This document shows, piece by piece, positions 47,058-59,040 of a DNA stretch of 64,000 nt; position 1 is the stretch's first letter, and every line of letters starts with the position of its first letter. Origin of the DNA: Halocaridina rubra (lineage: Eukaryota; Arthropoda; Malacostraca; Decapoda; Atyidae); contig JAXCGZ010000057.1 in the NCBI GenBank assembly GCA_037179515.1, forward strand, positions 50,001 to 114,000, read 5' to 3'. Both the position numbers and the translations under genes were made by a program. The notes below the pieces were generated by a model, which saw only the letters and a list, made by a program, of their open reading frames with translations, did not search any database and was not told the DNA's origin.

Positions 47058-48415
47058 CATTTGCAATGCCAACAGGGCAAAATTACTTATTAATTATTTG
47101 CAGTTTATTGCACAATACACTTTAGATAATTTACTAATTATTTACAATTTATATAGTAAATCACTTTATTTACTTGTTTTGATGTAAAACACTTTATTTA
47201 AATTATTATTTGCACTTTATAGCAAAAAAAAAAACTTTATTTACGAGTATTGACGTAAAGCACTTTATTTACGATGATAGAAAGGGGTGAAATGAAATTA
47301 GCATTTGTTAGGAGAAGGGATAGATTTTTATGTGGTAATGAACAATCTTCTGAGGGTGAGTTTTTTACTTTGGTACGCGCAATGAAAGAAATTACTTGTC
47401 AGTGTATTTCGGCTGTAATTTCCAGGTCAAGGAATTAAATTTGGCAAATGAGATTCCAGTTTGGTAATCTACGAAAGTTTTTGATTGGGAATGGAACAGA
47501 AAATAGTTTTAGGATTTGACTTGTAAAGGATTTGACCAGTAATGACTTTAACCAGTTTCTCGAATTCCAAATTTGCTTTACCAACGAGCTTTGCCATACA
47601 CTGTCTCTCACCTTGTTTGTGTTAGATGAATTCCTGTGAAGACGCCACGTAAAAAAAAAAGGTTTGAAGTAAGCGTAAATGCTGAGGTGAGATCTTGCCT
47701 CTGGGATGTTTGGCCACAAAAATGAAAGTGATCAAGTGTCCCTCTTGGTGACGTCATCGTTTGGGCCCCCTTAAGATGTATATTCAGAGCAGTAGCTTAT
47801 CATATAATATTCGAGAGCTACTGTAGTGGTGGTCCCTGGCAGGCAATTATGGAAGATGCACAAGGGAGAGACGGTATTTTAGGTGCAATAAGCAGAAGTA
47901 AATAAAAACAACGAAAAATATTATGGGCAAAATATGTTACTGGCAAACAATCTCCAGAATATTCTTGGTGTTGCAGGAGACGGAATTTTAAATATTCAAA
48001 TAAAAATGAAGCTAGTGAAATGTATCTAAACAGGCTAATGATTTATCAACAGGGTCAGATTTATAACAAAATTATCAGCAAGAGTAAATTTATACTGAAA
48101 CAAAATTTATCAGCAAAAGCAATTTAATAGCAAGAAAATTGCGTAAGCAACATATCTATGGCCTCGTTCATGAAAAAAGAAGAAAGAGAAGAAAAAAAGA
48201 ATTAGAAGGGTGATTTTATGTTGAGATCATGCTTTCTACACGTACAAGAATATTAAATTAGATATACTAAAATATAAATTGTAAATAATCATCATCTGCA
48301 AAATGCAAGGAGTGAGATTCTTTTAGTAAGAAAAGAAAAGACAGTTACTAGTTAACTACATAACTAATAAGGCATCAACAATCTCTGGTGACTTGGAGCA
48401 AAACACTCTGTTACA
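47058..48415 (-). repeat. 5' LTR (right copy) of the Gmr1-like element
   Basis: Aligns with 40104-41542 along its length: shared CATTTGCAATGCCA start, the CACTTTATTTA tandem region, GAATTCCTGTGAAGACGCCA, GTGACGTCATCGTTTGGGCC, and an end at CTCTGTTACA (left copy CTCTGTCACA). Many substitutions and small indels separate the two copies, so the insertion is old. Confidence 0.8.
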
Positions 48416-48499
48416 AATGACCAATAGCAAGCCATTGCCAGTGATGTAATCCAGAACTAGACCTCTTATCCCTCAGTTTTTGTTGACTCCATCATGAAG

Positions 48500-49300
48500 G
48501 TTTCATTATGCTCACTGATGTTTGTCAGTGTAGGTTGTACATCACTTTGATCCATCTCATTCTATTTCTTGTATACCTCTCACCTCCTGGATGTCACAAC
48601 CTCCTCTATATAGGACATCATAGATCCCACTTTCTTCTTGGGCGTCCTCCAGGTCAAATACTTGGTGAACCTGACCTATTGATAAATTTCCTTTCCAAAT
48701 ATTTCATTTTCCATTACTTCCATGTGTCCAAAGCAGCTAAGTTCTGTCTATTCTACTCTTTTCAATAAACTTTTCCTGCTCCCACACACCTTTCAAACAC
48801 CCTTATTCTGTGTAATCATATAATCTAAGAAATTCTTTCAAAGTGTTCCTTTTCTAGCTCCTCACGTTTTTTTGCCACTACATTTAGAGTTCAACATACT
48901 TTACTCTACGGTAGAGTCTTACAATTCATTAAGCCATAATTATTCCATCTTACAATCCAAACTTGATAGCTTGTTAATGGACCACTTTCTCTCTCCATAG
49001 CCTCACTCTTTGCTGCCAACAGCTTAATAGCTTCAACCCTTCCCCTACTTTATAGTCTTAGTCTATCTCCACCCTCTGGCTACTATCTGCTCTAATATTT
49101 ACCCCCATATATTTGCAACTTCCAACCTATTTCAGTACCAGAGCATTTAATTTGATCTCCCATTTACTCAACCTTCTGTAGCTATTACCCTCATCACCTT
49201 GGTCTTCTCAATATTATCTCTTCATTCCTTGCTTCCTACATACCTTACTAAGCTTCTCCATCAACCTTTCCAGTTTTGCATACAAAACAGCCTCCAGTGC
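48500..49300 (-). pseudogene. C-terminal RT remnant of an RTE-like non-LTR element
   Basis: Minus-strand text: LEAVLYAKLERLMEKLSKVC near 49290, WEIKLNALVLK then GSCKYMGVNISADSSQ near 49110-49070, and further on LSCFGHMEVMENEIFGKEIY near 48740 followed by the Arg/Lys-rich RTPKKKVGS. The last block is the W/CFGH-x-R region common at the end of RTE-type ORFs in arthropods. Frameshifts and stops are frequent. Confidence 0.6.
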
Positions 49301-49528
49301 AGTCGTCAGTGACTATCATATAACTATTAGTCTCACTAAAATATATGGTAGATTCCAAGCATCTGGAAAATAATATATTATAACTGCTTAGTAATTAGCT
49401 TGCCAGGTTATGTTTCTTGGAGAACCCTTATTAGCCTTCTGCTTGGAAAATACATCTTAAAATATATGTTTACATTCATTTTATTCTATTTTTATTTTTG
49501 TATTATATTCTATTTAATATTATTTTAG
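49301..49528 (+). other. Intron end before the last visible exon
   Basis: AT-rich; the acceptor TATTATTTTAG ends at 49528. Confidence 0.6.
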
Positions 49529-49708
49529 GCTGATTGCGTAATGGGTGAGTGGGGCCCTTGGTCACCCTGTACTCATTCATGTGGTAATGAGGCACTACAG
49601 CAGCGCTCAAGGACCATAATAGTTTCTCCGCGGAATGGGGGTAGTCCTTGTGGTGATCGATATGAACGCCGCTACTGCACACTTCCACCCTGTCCACAGA
49701 CAAGGTAG
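49529..49708 (+). CDS. Spon1: F-spondin-like gene, exon with TSR E and possible stop
   Basis: Phase-0 entry. It encodes ADCVMGEWGPWSPCTHSCGN with the tryptophan ladder, then RSRTIIVSPRNGGSPCGDRY and YCTLPPCPQTR, a fifth TSR. The codon after Arg is TAG (49706-49708), so the protein may end here. The same bases also form a possible donor (CAAG|GTAGGA at 49704/49705) that would leave phase 2 and continue into an exon I could not identify. F-spondin ends soon after its last TSR, which favours the stop. A candidate ATTAAA polyadenylation signal is at 49974. Confidence 0.82.
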   Translation, partial: ADCVMGEWGPWSPCTHSCGNEALQQRSRTIIVSPRNGGSPCGDRYERRYCTLPPCPQTR

Positions 49709-50344
49709 GAAACTTGGATATCATATACCTTCTATTGGACTGTAGACAAGAATTTAATTCTTTTGTGCTTCCATACGTAGTTTTTGTAGCAGGCATTTGT
49801 TTTTTCTTCAGTATGTTAATTGATTGTAATTATTTTATGGAACTGGAGTTTCTTCAGCTTTGTATTGGATCTGCTGTCTAGTGTAATTTATGATGTGATT
49901 ATAATGTTTACATGTAGTAAAAATTCCTCTTTGTATATTGCAGCAAGTTAATGTATAATAATATTATATAAATATTAAAAGGACATAGTATATAATGTAT
50001 TTGGAGTGCGAGGAATTGCGCTATAGCATTGCCAAACTATTTATTTTCCTTCTTTATTCTTAGCTTTTTCTTTCACCATGTTCTTTATGATATTTAATTT
50101 TCATTCAGATATCATATTTTGACTGGGATAAAGAGCTTCACTATTTACTTGGAGCTCATACTCCTTGAAAGCTTTCAATCACCTTTCAAAAAGTTTACTT
50201 TTCTAATTGATTGTAGTGAGAGTAGTTTTGTGTCTCATCACACTTGAGTATCAATATTATCTGCAGCTGTATGCACACAGGATACATAGTGCTTTCTGTG
50301 TATGTCTAGTTGTTATCCATTCTGTATGTAATTTGGCTTTTTGG
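49709..50344 (+). other. Probable 3' untranslated/flanking sequence
   Basis: If the TAG at 49706 is used, this begins as 3' UTR. ATTAAA at 49974-49979 followed by GT-rich sequence could direct polyadenylation. No coding signal. Confidence 0.45.
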
Positions 50345-51371
50345 ACAAACTCCCTGCATATGGCTTTACCCCTTCTTTCTGTCTTCTGATTTTTAGTTTT
50401 CTTACTGACCGTTTTACATCTGTAGTTGTTGATGGCGCGACATCTTGCCATTTCTCTGTTACCAGTGGTGTTCCACAGGGCTCTTTTCTTTCACCTACTC
50501 TGTTCCTTCTCTTCAATGATCTTCTACAATCCCCATCTTCCTCTCTTCTTGATGCCTTTGCTGATTATTTTACCATCTACTTTCCTTCTGTCTTTTCTTC
50601 ACAACCTTCATCTGCTACTCGTAATCAGTATCGTATCACTCTTTCTTCTACTCTTAACTCCGATTTGCAGAGAGTATCTGAGTGGGGCACTCAAAATTTA
50701 GTTAAATTCAATGCTTCGAAGGCACAGTTTCTGGCTATCTCTTTATCGTCTTCTCCTCCTGATAACCCTATTGTCTTCGAAGCTAACGATGTTTCTCCTC
50801 TTAATTCTGTCAACATGCTAGAAATTCATATAGCCTCTAACTAGTCTTGGAGGAATCACATAGTCCAAATTTCTAAAGCTTCATCCAAAAAATTGGGGGT
50901 TTTGTTTCGTTTTTGTCATTACTTTTCCTCTTTACAGTTACTTAAAATTTATAAAAAGGTCTCATCCGTCCCTGCTTAGAATACTGCTCACACATCTTTG
51001 GTGCTTATTCTTATACTTATCTCCTTGATAGGGTTGAATCTAAAGCAGTCAGACTCATCAATGATCTTACTTCTAATCTGGATTCTCTCTCTCTTCGCCG
51101 TAATAGTTTGTTCCTTTCTCACTTCCATCGCTGCTCTGATGAATTGGCGAGTTGCATCCCTCTCCCGTGCCGAGGCCGCGTAATCACTCTCCAAGCGGCT
51201 TCATCTCACAGGTACTGTGTGGAGATTTGTAGCTCGTGGATTAGTCTGTGCAGCGACTGCTTCTTCCCATCAACCTCCAGACTCTGGAACTCTCTTCCTC
51301 CTTCTGTCTGTCCTAATTCTTATGACCTTTCATCCTTCAAAAAACAGATCTATCGTCATCTCAGGGCCTAG
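50345..51371 (+). pseudogene. RT C-terminal half of non-LTR copy 2
   Basis: One open frame to 50844 covers LDKLPAYGFTPSFCLLIFSF, SGVPQGSFLSPTLFLLF, then the active-site region DAFADYFTIYF in which FADD has become FADY. Later frames give SSLQLLKIYK, YCVEICSSWISLCSDCFFPS and the terminal DLSSFKKQIYRHLRA ending at the TAG at 51369-51371. Loss of the second catalytic Asp and frameshifts make it inactive. Confidence 0.85.
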
Positions 51372-51556
51372 TCCTCCATATCTCTGGGTCCTCTGTACTT
51401 TGACTGTTTTTTTCTGTCTGTCGTGTCCTTTGTGTGACATTACCTCATCTCTGCCTTGTCCCTAACTTTTTTCTTTTCCTTCGTCTTGGTATTTTCTCGT
51501 GCCCGGGCCTTTATTGATGAGAGCAGTTTTTGCCTGTCCCGGTGTCACACTCTTAA
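50345..51556 (+). mobile_element. Non-LTR retrotransposon, copy 2 (3' half)
   Basis: Begins abruptly with sequence matching 18587 onward in copy 1 and follows it to the common 3' end CCCGGTGTCACACTC at about 51556; here the tail is A-rich (AAAAAAAATAAAATAA). It is therefore a 5'-truncated second member of the family on the same strand, 32 kb from copy 1. Confidence 0.85.
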
Positions 51557-52474
51557 AAAAAATAAAATAAGGTCATGATCCCTATAGCAATGCAAAATCA
51601 TAGTCCACATCTTTTACAGCTTTAGCAAATCAAACTCTCTGAAGTTGTAGAAACTAAACTACAATGAGGAGCCCAAAAACTTGTAATGCCATCCACACAT
51701 AGTCATATGCCTTTTTCACAATCTTGTAGGATTAGAAAACAATGTTGCCAGGTTTTATTCTTGATCAAGAAAAAATAATTGGTCTTTTGCCTCGTTCAAT
51801 TGGCAAGTCCATTATTTGTGAAGTTTAAACACCCCCATGATATAATTAATTTTTGTTGTTAATTCTTGTGTATGTATAGTATCACATAGTAGCAAATTAT
51901 ACTATATTACTATATTTCTTTTTGGTATGTTATAATTATCCCTGTTGGGGGGGAGAATGAATATCTTACGTTTATTCCCTGTTTGTTATAAGACCATGCA
52001 AAATGAATATTAGAGTGAAGGCTGGCAATACCATAGTCTGTGAACTTTTTTTGCCCTCAAATAGCTGTTAGAAGGGGATATTATGGTCAGGATACGATTG
52101 TTCCGGCTGCCTCTAAGCTTTTGTGCAATCATGGCAACCTTAAGAGGCCTCAGTGAGGCATGATTTTATCGTGAAAACACAAAATCTTCTCTTGATACAT
52201 TTGGCAGTGTAGCTGCACCCATTTGCACATCATTGTTTATATATTTAAAAGACATTTTAAATGATTTTTTGAAGATGCGATGTCTTTACTAACATATTGT
52301 AAGGCTGTATTGTGACCGAGCCCTGATTACTTGACACATTATGTTCATAAATTATTTGTCAGTGAGTGAAAGCCATGTACTGGAATTACTCATTTACAGT
52401 AAGATATCAGCATATAAATTGAAGTGTTGAGTCTCCTCTGCCTACCATAGTTCATTCTCATTTTACTCTTAATT

Positions 52475-52480
<6 letters not shown>
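51557..52480. other. No feature recognised
   Basis: Intergenic-looking AT-rich sequence with no ORF or repeat I can name. Confidence 0.5.
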
Positions 52481-52891
<411 letters not shown>

Positions 52892-53470
52892 CGGGGATTA
52901 GGAACAAGAATACCGTTACTGGGCTCCCCTGCGTTCCATAAAAGTCAGCTAAATTGGATGGAGCAATGGAACTGGCAAACACATTTATATTTGTATACCT
53001 TGAAAAGTCAAGGCTTACACAGGGATTTTGTCTGAAAAACTTCAGCCAGAACCCAAGATATTGATCTCTGAATGATAGTTAAATGGATGAGACAGGTAGC
53101 ACACTTGTCAGATAAAAGATGGATGTGTTAACATAGAATAAAACTAAAAAGGTAAGGAAATTTCTTCTGGGGAATGGGTGTGTGAATCGATTCTGACACC
53201 TCCTTACAAGGGGTACTACAGTCCCATATATAGATAGTTAAATATATAAACAGAAAAGACATTTAAGATGATTGTTGGCAGGTCAAATTCAATATCATGA
53301 AATCATACAGTGAAAAAGTACACAGTGTTTTTGCTTTCTGCATGGACTTCTCTGTTTGTGCTAGGTAGCCTTAAGAACTGCAGTTTGCAGAACACTGACT
53401 GTCTAGCACACCTCTGAATGCTGATGTATGAGTTTGAGGATGCGTGGGCAGAAGTAACGTAATTACAGTA
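52892..53470. other. No feature recognised
   Basis: Between the (CT)n tracts and the Tigger-related element; nothing supported. Confidence 0.5.
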
Positions 53471-54256
53471 AAGGGGGCCCCTGTTTTAAGTTGTTCTGAG
53501 TTCAGTCATTCTGCCATTACGTCAGAGACCAATAAATAATTGATAAATTATTATATAAATAAATTTTTCAACATACCAGTCATCTAGATGCAAACCAACT
53601 ATAGTACCCTTTAGCTTAAGGTATGAAACATAATATAATAGTAATACAAATAATATAATAGTAGGTAGCCAAAATAGTGAATAGGAAAAATGCATATCAG
53701 TGCTTATTGGAGGTTGGCCATTTGTTTACATCACCAGTTCAATAGTTACTCAGGGAGAAGGTTAGATTAGTGACTAACTACGGGATCTATATAGACGGAA
53801 GTAAGAGTGAGATTAGGAAATATGAGGAATAGAGGTACTACATGGTGATATTAGGAGGAATAGAGGCTAGAGCGAGACACAAGCACTCTTAGGTCTTATG
53901 CCAGTCAGCATGCGCAGGGGAGCGGGATTGCGGTTGCTCGTATGATGGTTCTTACTCCTTTTCTTTTTACATGTAGCATTTCATTCGGACGTCTATAGAA
54001 ATAATTTACTAACAATTCATTTTTAGACTATATAACACAACGAAAGTAGTAAAGGTAAGCTATACTATGTAGTGTACTTTAGCTATTTTTGTGTATTAGA
54101 TAAAGAACTTCGATTATATTTCTATGTTTTAGAGTATTTATTTTTAGCATTGGTGTGGGACCTATGTTCGAATTTAGGTGTTTTCCGACGTACATCGAAT
54201 TGCGGTTTAAGTCAACTGTCAGGAACGGAACCTTAATTTAAAATGGGGACCCCCTA
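53471..54256. mobile_element. Non-autonomous Tigger-related element
   Basis: The left end AAGGGGGCCCCTGTTTTAAG and the right end, read inverted, TAGGGGGTCCCCATTTTAAA, form imperfect terminal inverted repeats. Just inside, ATTACGTCAGAG resembles ATTACGTCAGAG-like text of the Tigger element (TTACATCAGAG at 32522). The right third (54150-54240) matches the subterminal region at 34900-35000 (CGAATTTAGGTGTTTTCCGA against CATATTTAGGTCTTTTCCGA). No transposase text was found. TA flanks are possible but the ends are uncertain by a few bases. Confidence 0.65.
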
Positions 54257-54478
54257 TTCGGAATAACTTAAAAGTTAGGAAATGCTGTAGATATGTGGAG
54301 TGAGCAACAATTTTAAGCGTATGAGCTTAGATTTAGACTAGACCAAAGTTGATGATAGATCTTGGAGACAGAGAGGGAATAAAGCTATTTGGAACTTTTA
54401 CTAGAGTGTATTTGATTAATCTTTTACCTAATTGTGTTCACAGGAGAGAGTTTTATGCTGCGCTCTCTCTCTCTCTCT

Positions 54479-54513
<35 letters not shown>

Positions 54514-55160
54514 GAAATGGTGTAAGTATAATGGAATAATTACAACAAACTGGTTATTTGATGTGGCTGCTTGAAAATCATCGATAATAATGGAGAGGGT
54601 AGGATTAGATGCTTCTTCATATCCAAGAAAATTAATTCATTTCATATCATAATATAGCTTGCCAAAAGAATTGTCATAGTAATTCCTCAACGTCGAGGAT
54701 GATACCCTTACTTATCTGTGGACATTTGATTGTTCACAGAGCAGTGACCTGTGCGTTCATATTAGGTTATCAGGTCAAAAGAGTGCTAAATGCCACATTC
54801 CACTATTTTTAGCTGAGGCTGGTACATAATTGCGCATTTCATATTCTGTCACGTGGTCAAAGCTAGCAAAGGAAATTTGATCATACAGGCCATGTATGGA
54901 AGGTCAAGCATCGCACTTTTTTTTCATCTCAAAACGTCCATCAGTTCTGTAGCAGAGCTGGAAAAGTGCCCGAGATGCCAGCCGTGGCTGACCAATGAGA
55001 AGCCAGCTACCAGCACGTCATGTTTATATCCTCGTTCTTAGTCAGTCATTTCCACACTACTACCCCTACCCTTCCCAGTCACACTGTTGCTACACATGAT
55101 GAAACACAAACCTTGGATTACTCTATTATTTTGTTCTCTTTTCACGATTATAAGAGCCCA
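54257..55160. other. No gene recognised; short (CT)n-(GA)n palindromic tract
   Basis: A (CT)n run meets a (GA)n run at 54463-54509, making a self-complementary stretch. No other signal seen. Confidence 0.5.
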
Positions 55161-55162
55161 TC

Positions 55163-55705
55163 ATGCATTCCAGCAGCTTTGAGTACAGGAAGTGCACATT
55201 ACAGATCACTAAATATAAAATGATGCATGAGTGTCAAGAGAAAAACTCCATAAGAGTGACAGTGATGAGCAAGGACTTCCTTTTGGATTTTGGTGTATTG
55301 CTAGAAAGTATCACCAAGATGACACTGAAGACTGGTGGATTTAAGAGCGCCAAGAGGTTCTTTGTAAAGAGCATATACATGCAAGGCATTGAGGTGATAG
55401 CTGGTTATGGTGAGCTGATTGAGCCTGTGAAAATGAAGAGACTACAGAAAGTACGTTAAAACCTGTATGATGCCAAGAAATTTAATATATCTGCTATGGA
55501 CCCCCCAGTGAAGAATCCAGATGGCGTCATTTTGTCTAAACTGAAACTTTCTGACCTTAAGGAACTCACACATTGCATTCTACAAGTGCATGGTGCGTTC
55601 TTTTACGAAATAATGGCAATCCAGGAGGGCATGCAGCAGCAAGAGAAGGACTTCACCAGATGCGACACTGAGTCTGACCTGGATGACAACCTCATGGATT
55701 ATTAG
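55163..55705 (+). pseudogene. Unrecognised protein-like ORF with one in-frame stop
   Basis: I do not recognise this protein. One reading frame is open from ATG 55163 to the TAG at 55703-55705 except for a single TAA at 55457-55459. It would encode about 180 residues, mixed charged and hydrophobic, ending in an acidic tail (CDTESDLDDNLMDY). The stretch LKLSDLKELTHCILQVHGAF looks helical. Bases 55300-55345 also read well one frame over (YHQDDTEDWW), suggesting an additional indel. AATAAA at about 55845 lies 140 bp downstream. It could be a decayed retrocopy or an exon set with a sequencing/assembly error. Confidence 0.45.
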
Positions 55706-55859
55706 CCCTCCCCTCCATACCCTCTCTCTCCATTTTAGCACATGGGCCTCCTTAGATTAGTGAGAGTTAGTTTTTTGAAGGTTTTCTAAAAATTTTGTGT
55801 CTCATCTAGAGATTAATTGTTTTGAAGGGCAAGTCTAACAGTATTAATAAAAGTTACAG

Positions 55860-58500
55860 ATTATGTGCAGAGATTAGGTCTTTTTGCCATTATAGCTTTT
55901 CTTGACACTAATATATTTGGGGGGTTGAAAAATATGTACAATAAATTACTTAGTATACCACAAAAAAATTTATCGTGATTTTTTTTTTAAACTACCTCAG
56001 ACCATTACATTGATGCATAATAATCAACAATATAGTCTATTTGCAATCTGTGCAAGTTGTACAACTTCGACTTTCATTTGCACAAAAATGGGTGTATGGA
56101 ACTTGGGCTCCTTCTATTCAAATAGCTTAATATGTTTACCATGAACTTGATATTGCACTCCAAAAATTATATAATACTTCACAAGTTACTCGGCTGATTC
56201 CGTTGGTAAGAAAACCAATGCGATTAAAGATGATGGGTCTATTGCAATCTCTATCTGCCTTCACAGCAATTGATATGATTCATTATTGATCATTCTTGAC
56301 TGTTCCACCATGGCTGACCCTGCAAAGAGCTATTGTTACTGACAGCTTTGCTCTCACATTTGTAATGTTCCAGAAGCCTCCTCCCCACATCAGTGTGGTG
56401 ATCCAAAGAGGAGGAGGTTAAAGAATATATATGTGAATATTATCAAACACGGTTGAGGTATACTAAGCCCCATTAAAGTTGCTTGATGAAACCAAGCCAC
56501 TAAGGCCTGGGTATTGAAAAGTGCAGGTATGGGATTGATATTGCTTAGTGTTTACTGCAACAGAAAATAAGCACTATCTGAAAACTATCACCGTAGTTTT
56601 AGCTTTTTCATTATGGCCACCATTCCAGACTACAGAATCAGTCAAGTATTAGTGAATGGTAGCTAGCAAGAATATGAAAAAAAATATAGTGTAGATATTA
56701 ATAAAACTTTAACTATGTAAATGGTGTGAAATTTGCATTACTTCATGTATGTGCCAAAACAAGGTAATGTGTTCACCAAGTTGAAAACAGTTTGCAAGTC
56801 AATGCATAATTAGTTTGCTTTCTTTGTTAGTTTAGTTTACTTGTCTTTGAAGCACAGTCATTTAGTGGGATTCATTTCCAGCGGATCTTTCCAGGTCTAA
56901 TTCTTGGGATATTCAATATAAGAATTCCTGGAGAAAATCCGGCAAATACTGAGGAAAATTGCAAGTAAGTGTTTAAGTAAGAGGAATATTTATTGTGATA
57001 TCCCATATTTCCTACATAACAGTTAATAAACAATGAGATTATTATTACTGAATCACTGTATTATTCTGATTTTGATGATATTAGCTATCTCATATTGCAA
57101 TAGGCAATGATATGTGTTCTAAAATAGGAAAGTTTTTCTTTAAAGCCTAAGTTTGAAAGTCTCCAGTCTTTAGTATGAAAATTCTTCTTATAAAACAGAA
57201 AATACATGATTGCTTTCATAAAAATTTTGTTTTGACTTTGTAGATTTCAATAGTGTACATGTAAAAAGAAAAAATCCTGATCTTATGAATATGTACACAG
57301 TATTTTAACACATTTTTATAAATAGAATTTTTTAACTTCATTTTACACTGATTATTATAGGTATTTTAAGCTGAAGAACCTGCACTACTATCAGCTATTT
57401 ACACAATTTACCTTATGTATTTTTCCCATATGTAGTGCCTTCTTTGTCATTCCCTTGGGGTGGTAAAGTTGCTATAACAGACGAAAGAAGGCTGCATAAA
57501 AAAACAAAATATAAAACTTTCATCCATATGTAATCATAATAATTTTTCACTGTCACACTTAAGCACACCATGCATTGTAAACAAGATGAAGCTATTGTCA
57601 ATGCTAATTTCTAGAACCAGGCCTAAGGTTTTCCTATATTAACGCCCTTTATATCATGAGGGCCTTGATTTTATTGATTAAAATTTGTCAGGGTTGGTTG
57701 TATCATTTTTTGCTGTGACACCCTATCTTGCTGAAACAGTATGGTGACCACACAAATACAAAAGCGGGATGTGTACCTTACAAGAAGTTTATTGTTCTGT
57801 AACACATAGTATGTGAGCCATAATACTGCAGGAACAAAATTGATATCTTTATAGTCTTTTTTTTTACCTTATCTTTTCGTAGTCTTTTCTCATTATCAAA
57901 GAAAATCCGCCTTTTCAGCTTGAAGTGAGCTATTTTTAGTGTTTTCTTAGCATTGACATGCAAATAAGCAGTCCTAATATTAAGAGCTGCTACCATTTGG
58001 TTTCATTTAAATTGAGTCTGTCCAATATATAGAATATCTGGCTTGACATGTAGGTTCTCTTAGTTCCCTAGGGTGCATGATCAACCAGCACACTCAGGTT
58101 CATATAAAGTAGGGCTCATGTAGTGTCATTGTACAGTAATTACATCATGTGTCTGAAGACTGTGAAAGATAAAAAAGTGAGAATTGCAAATAAAACATTA
58201 AAAATTGAAGCCTTGGATAACTACATATGGTCAAAAATGGCCTTACTTATGTTGCCTTAATACCTGAATGCTATTTTAGAAAAGAAGCTTTCAAACATTC
58301 ATTAGATTTGTCACAGCACAACAGATGAAAATTTTTAGTCTATCACATGTTTGAATATGCCAGTATAACATATTGCAGATAAAAAATAAGGAAACATCAA
58401 AGATGACAAGTCCTTACAGGAGGACCTATCATTCACTGGTTATGCAGATTGAACAGCATCACATCATGGAAAATGCTTAACCAAGATAACCAGAAGCTGT
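55860..58500. other. No feature recognised
   Basis: 2.6 kb of AT-rich sequence. Small ORFs are present but none shows recognisable similarity or composition. Confidence 0.5.
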
Positions 58501-58529
58501 AATACAAAGAGACGTTAAAGAAAAAGGGG

Positions 58530-59040
58530 AGTAGAGGGGAGAGTAATTTCTCCCCAAACTCTAGTTTTGAGTGTCTAAATGCGTGTGGTTGTGGTATGAT
58601 AGAGAGAAAAAGATGAGATTGGATATATGTTTGGAAGGAGGAGGATGGATGTATTGGCATTCTGTGAGACGAAGATGAAAGGAAGAGAAGTGGCATATGG
58701 TGAGGTTACAGATAGGGTGTCTGGGTAGAAAGAGGGAGAGCGAGAGAAGGTGTGGCATTATTGCTGAGTGAATGGATGGTAAATAAGGTAGTGGAATGGA
58801 AAGAAGTGTCATCTAGACTGATGTGGGTGAGGGTTAGGATGGGTAGGTAATGCTGGCCTTTTATTAGTGTGTATGGGCCAGGATGTGAGAAAAGTGAGGA
58901 AGAGCGGGATGAATTCTGGAATGAATTAACTAGGTGTGTGGATGGTGTGAGTAGAAGGAACTATGTAGTTGTGTTGGGTGATTTGAATGCCAGAGTGGGC
59001 AATGGAGAGGTAGAAGGTGTTGTAGAAAAGTGTCGTAAAG
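58530..59040 (+). pseudogene. RTE-like endonuclease remnant
   Basis: Plus-strand text in two or three frames: RMDVLAFCETKMKGREVAYG at about 58645 (with the catalytic Glu of CETK), GVIIAE-type text near 58755, then AFISVYGPGCEKSEEERDEF and VVVLGDLNARVGNGEVEG (58869-59020), which holds the Y-x-P and GDxN motifs of APE-type endonucleases. This version is common in RTE-type elements of arthropods, often annotated as craniofacial development protein 2-like. Stops and a frameshift show it is dead. Confidence 0.72.

Larger units (their letters stand above)
39504..48415 (-). mobile_element. LTR retrotransposon with PR-IN-RT-RH order (Gmr1-like), inactive
   Basis: Between long direct repeats (40104-41542 and 47058-48415) the minus strand carries, from right to left, gag-like frames (46130-45200), a retropepsin-like region (44900-44560), integrase (44400-43140), the C-terminal half of RT (43127-42780) and RNase H to a stop at 42270. 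RT, RNase H and integrase read as Ty3/gypsy type, but integrase precedes RT as in Ty1/copia. That combination is known from Gmr1-like elements. A purine-rich stretch (minus CTAGAAAGGG at about 41546-41555) next to the left repeat fits a polypurine tract. Many stops and frameshifts show an old copy. Confidence 0.75.

Noticed and set aside
49705..49900. Extra terminal exon of the F-spondin gene starting near 49814 after TTTTTTCTTCAG
   Set aside because: The frame could join (phase 2) and run to a stop near 49880, but the intron would be only 109 bp and the residues do not resemble a TSR or known C terminus; the TAG at 49706 is simpler.
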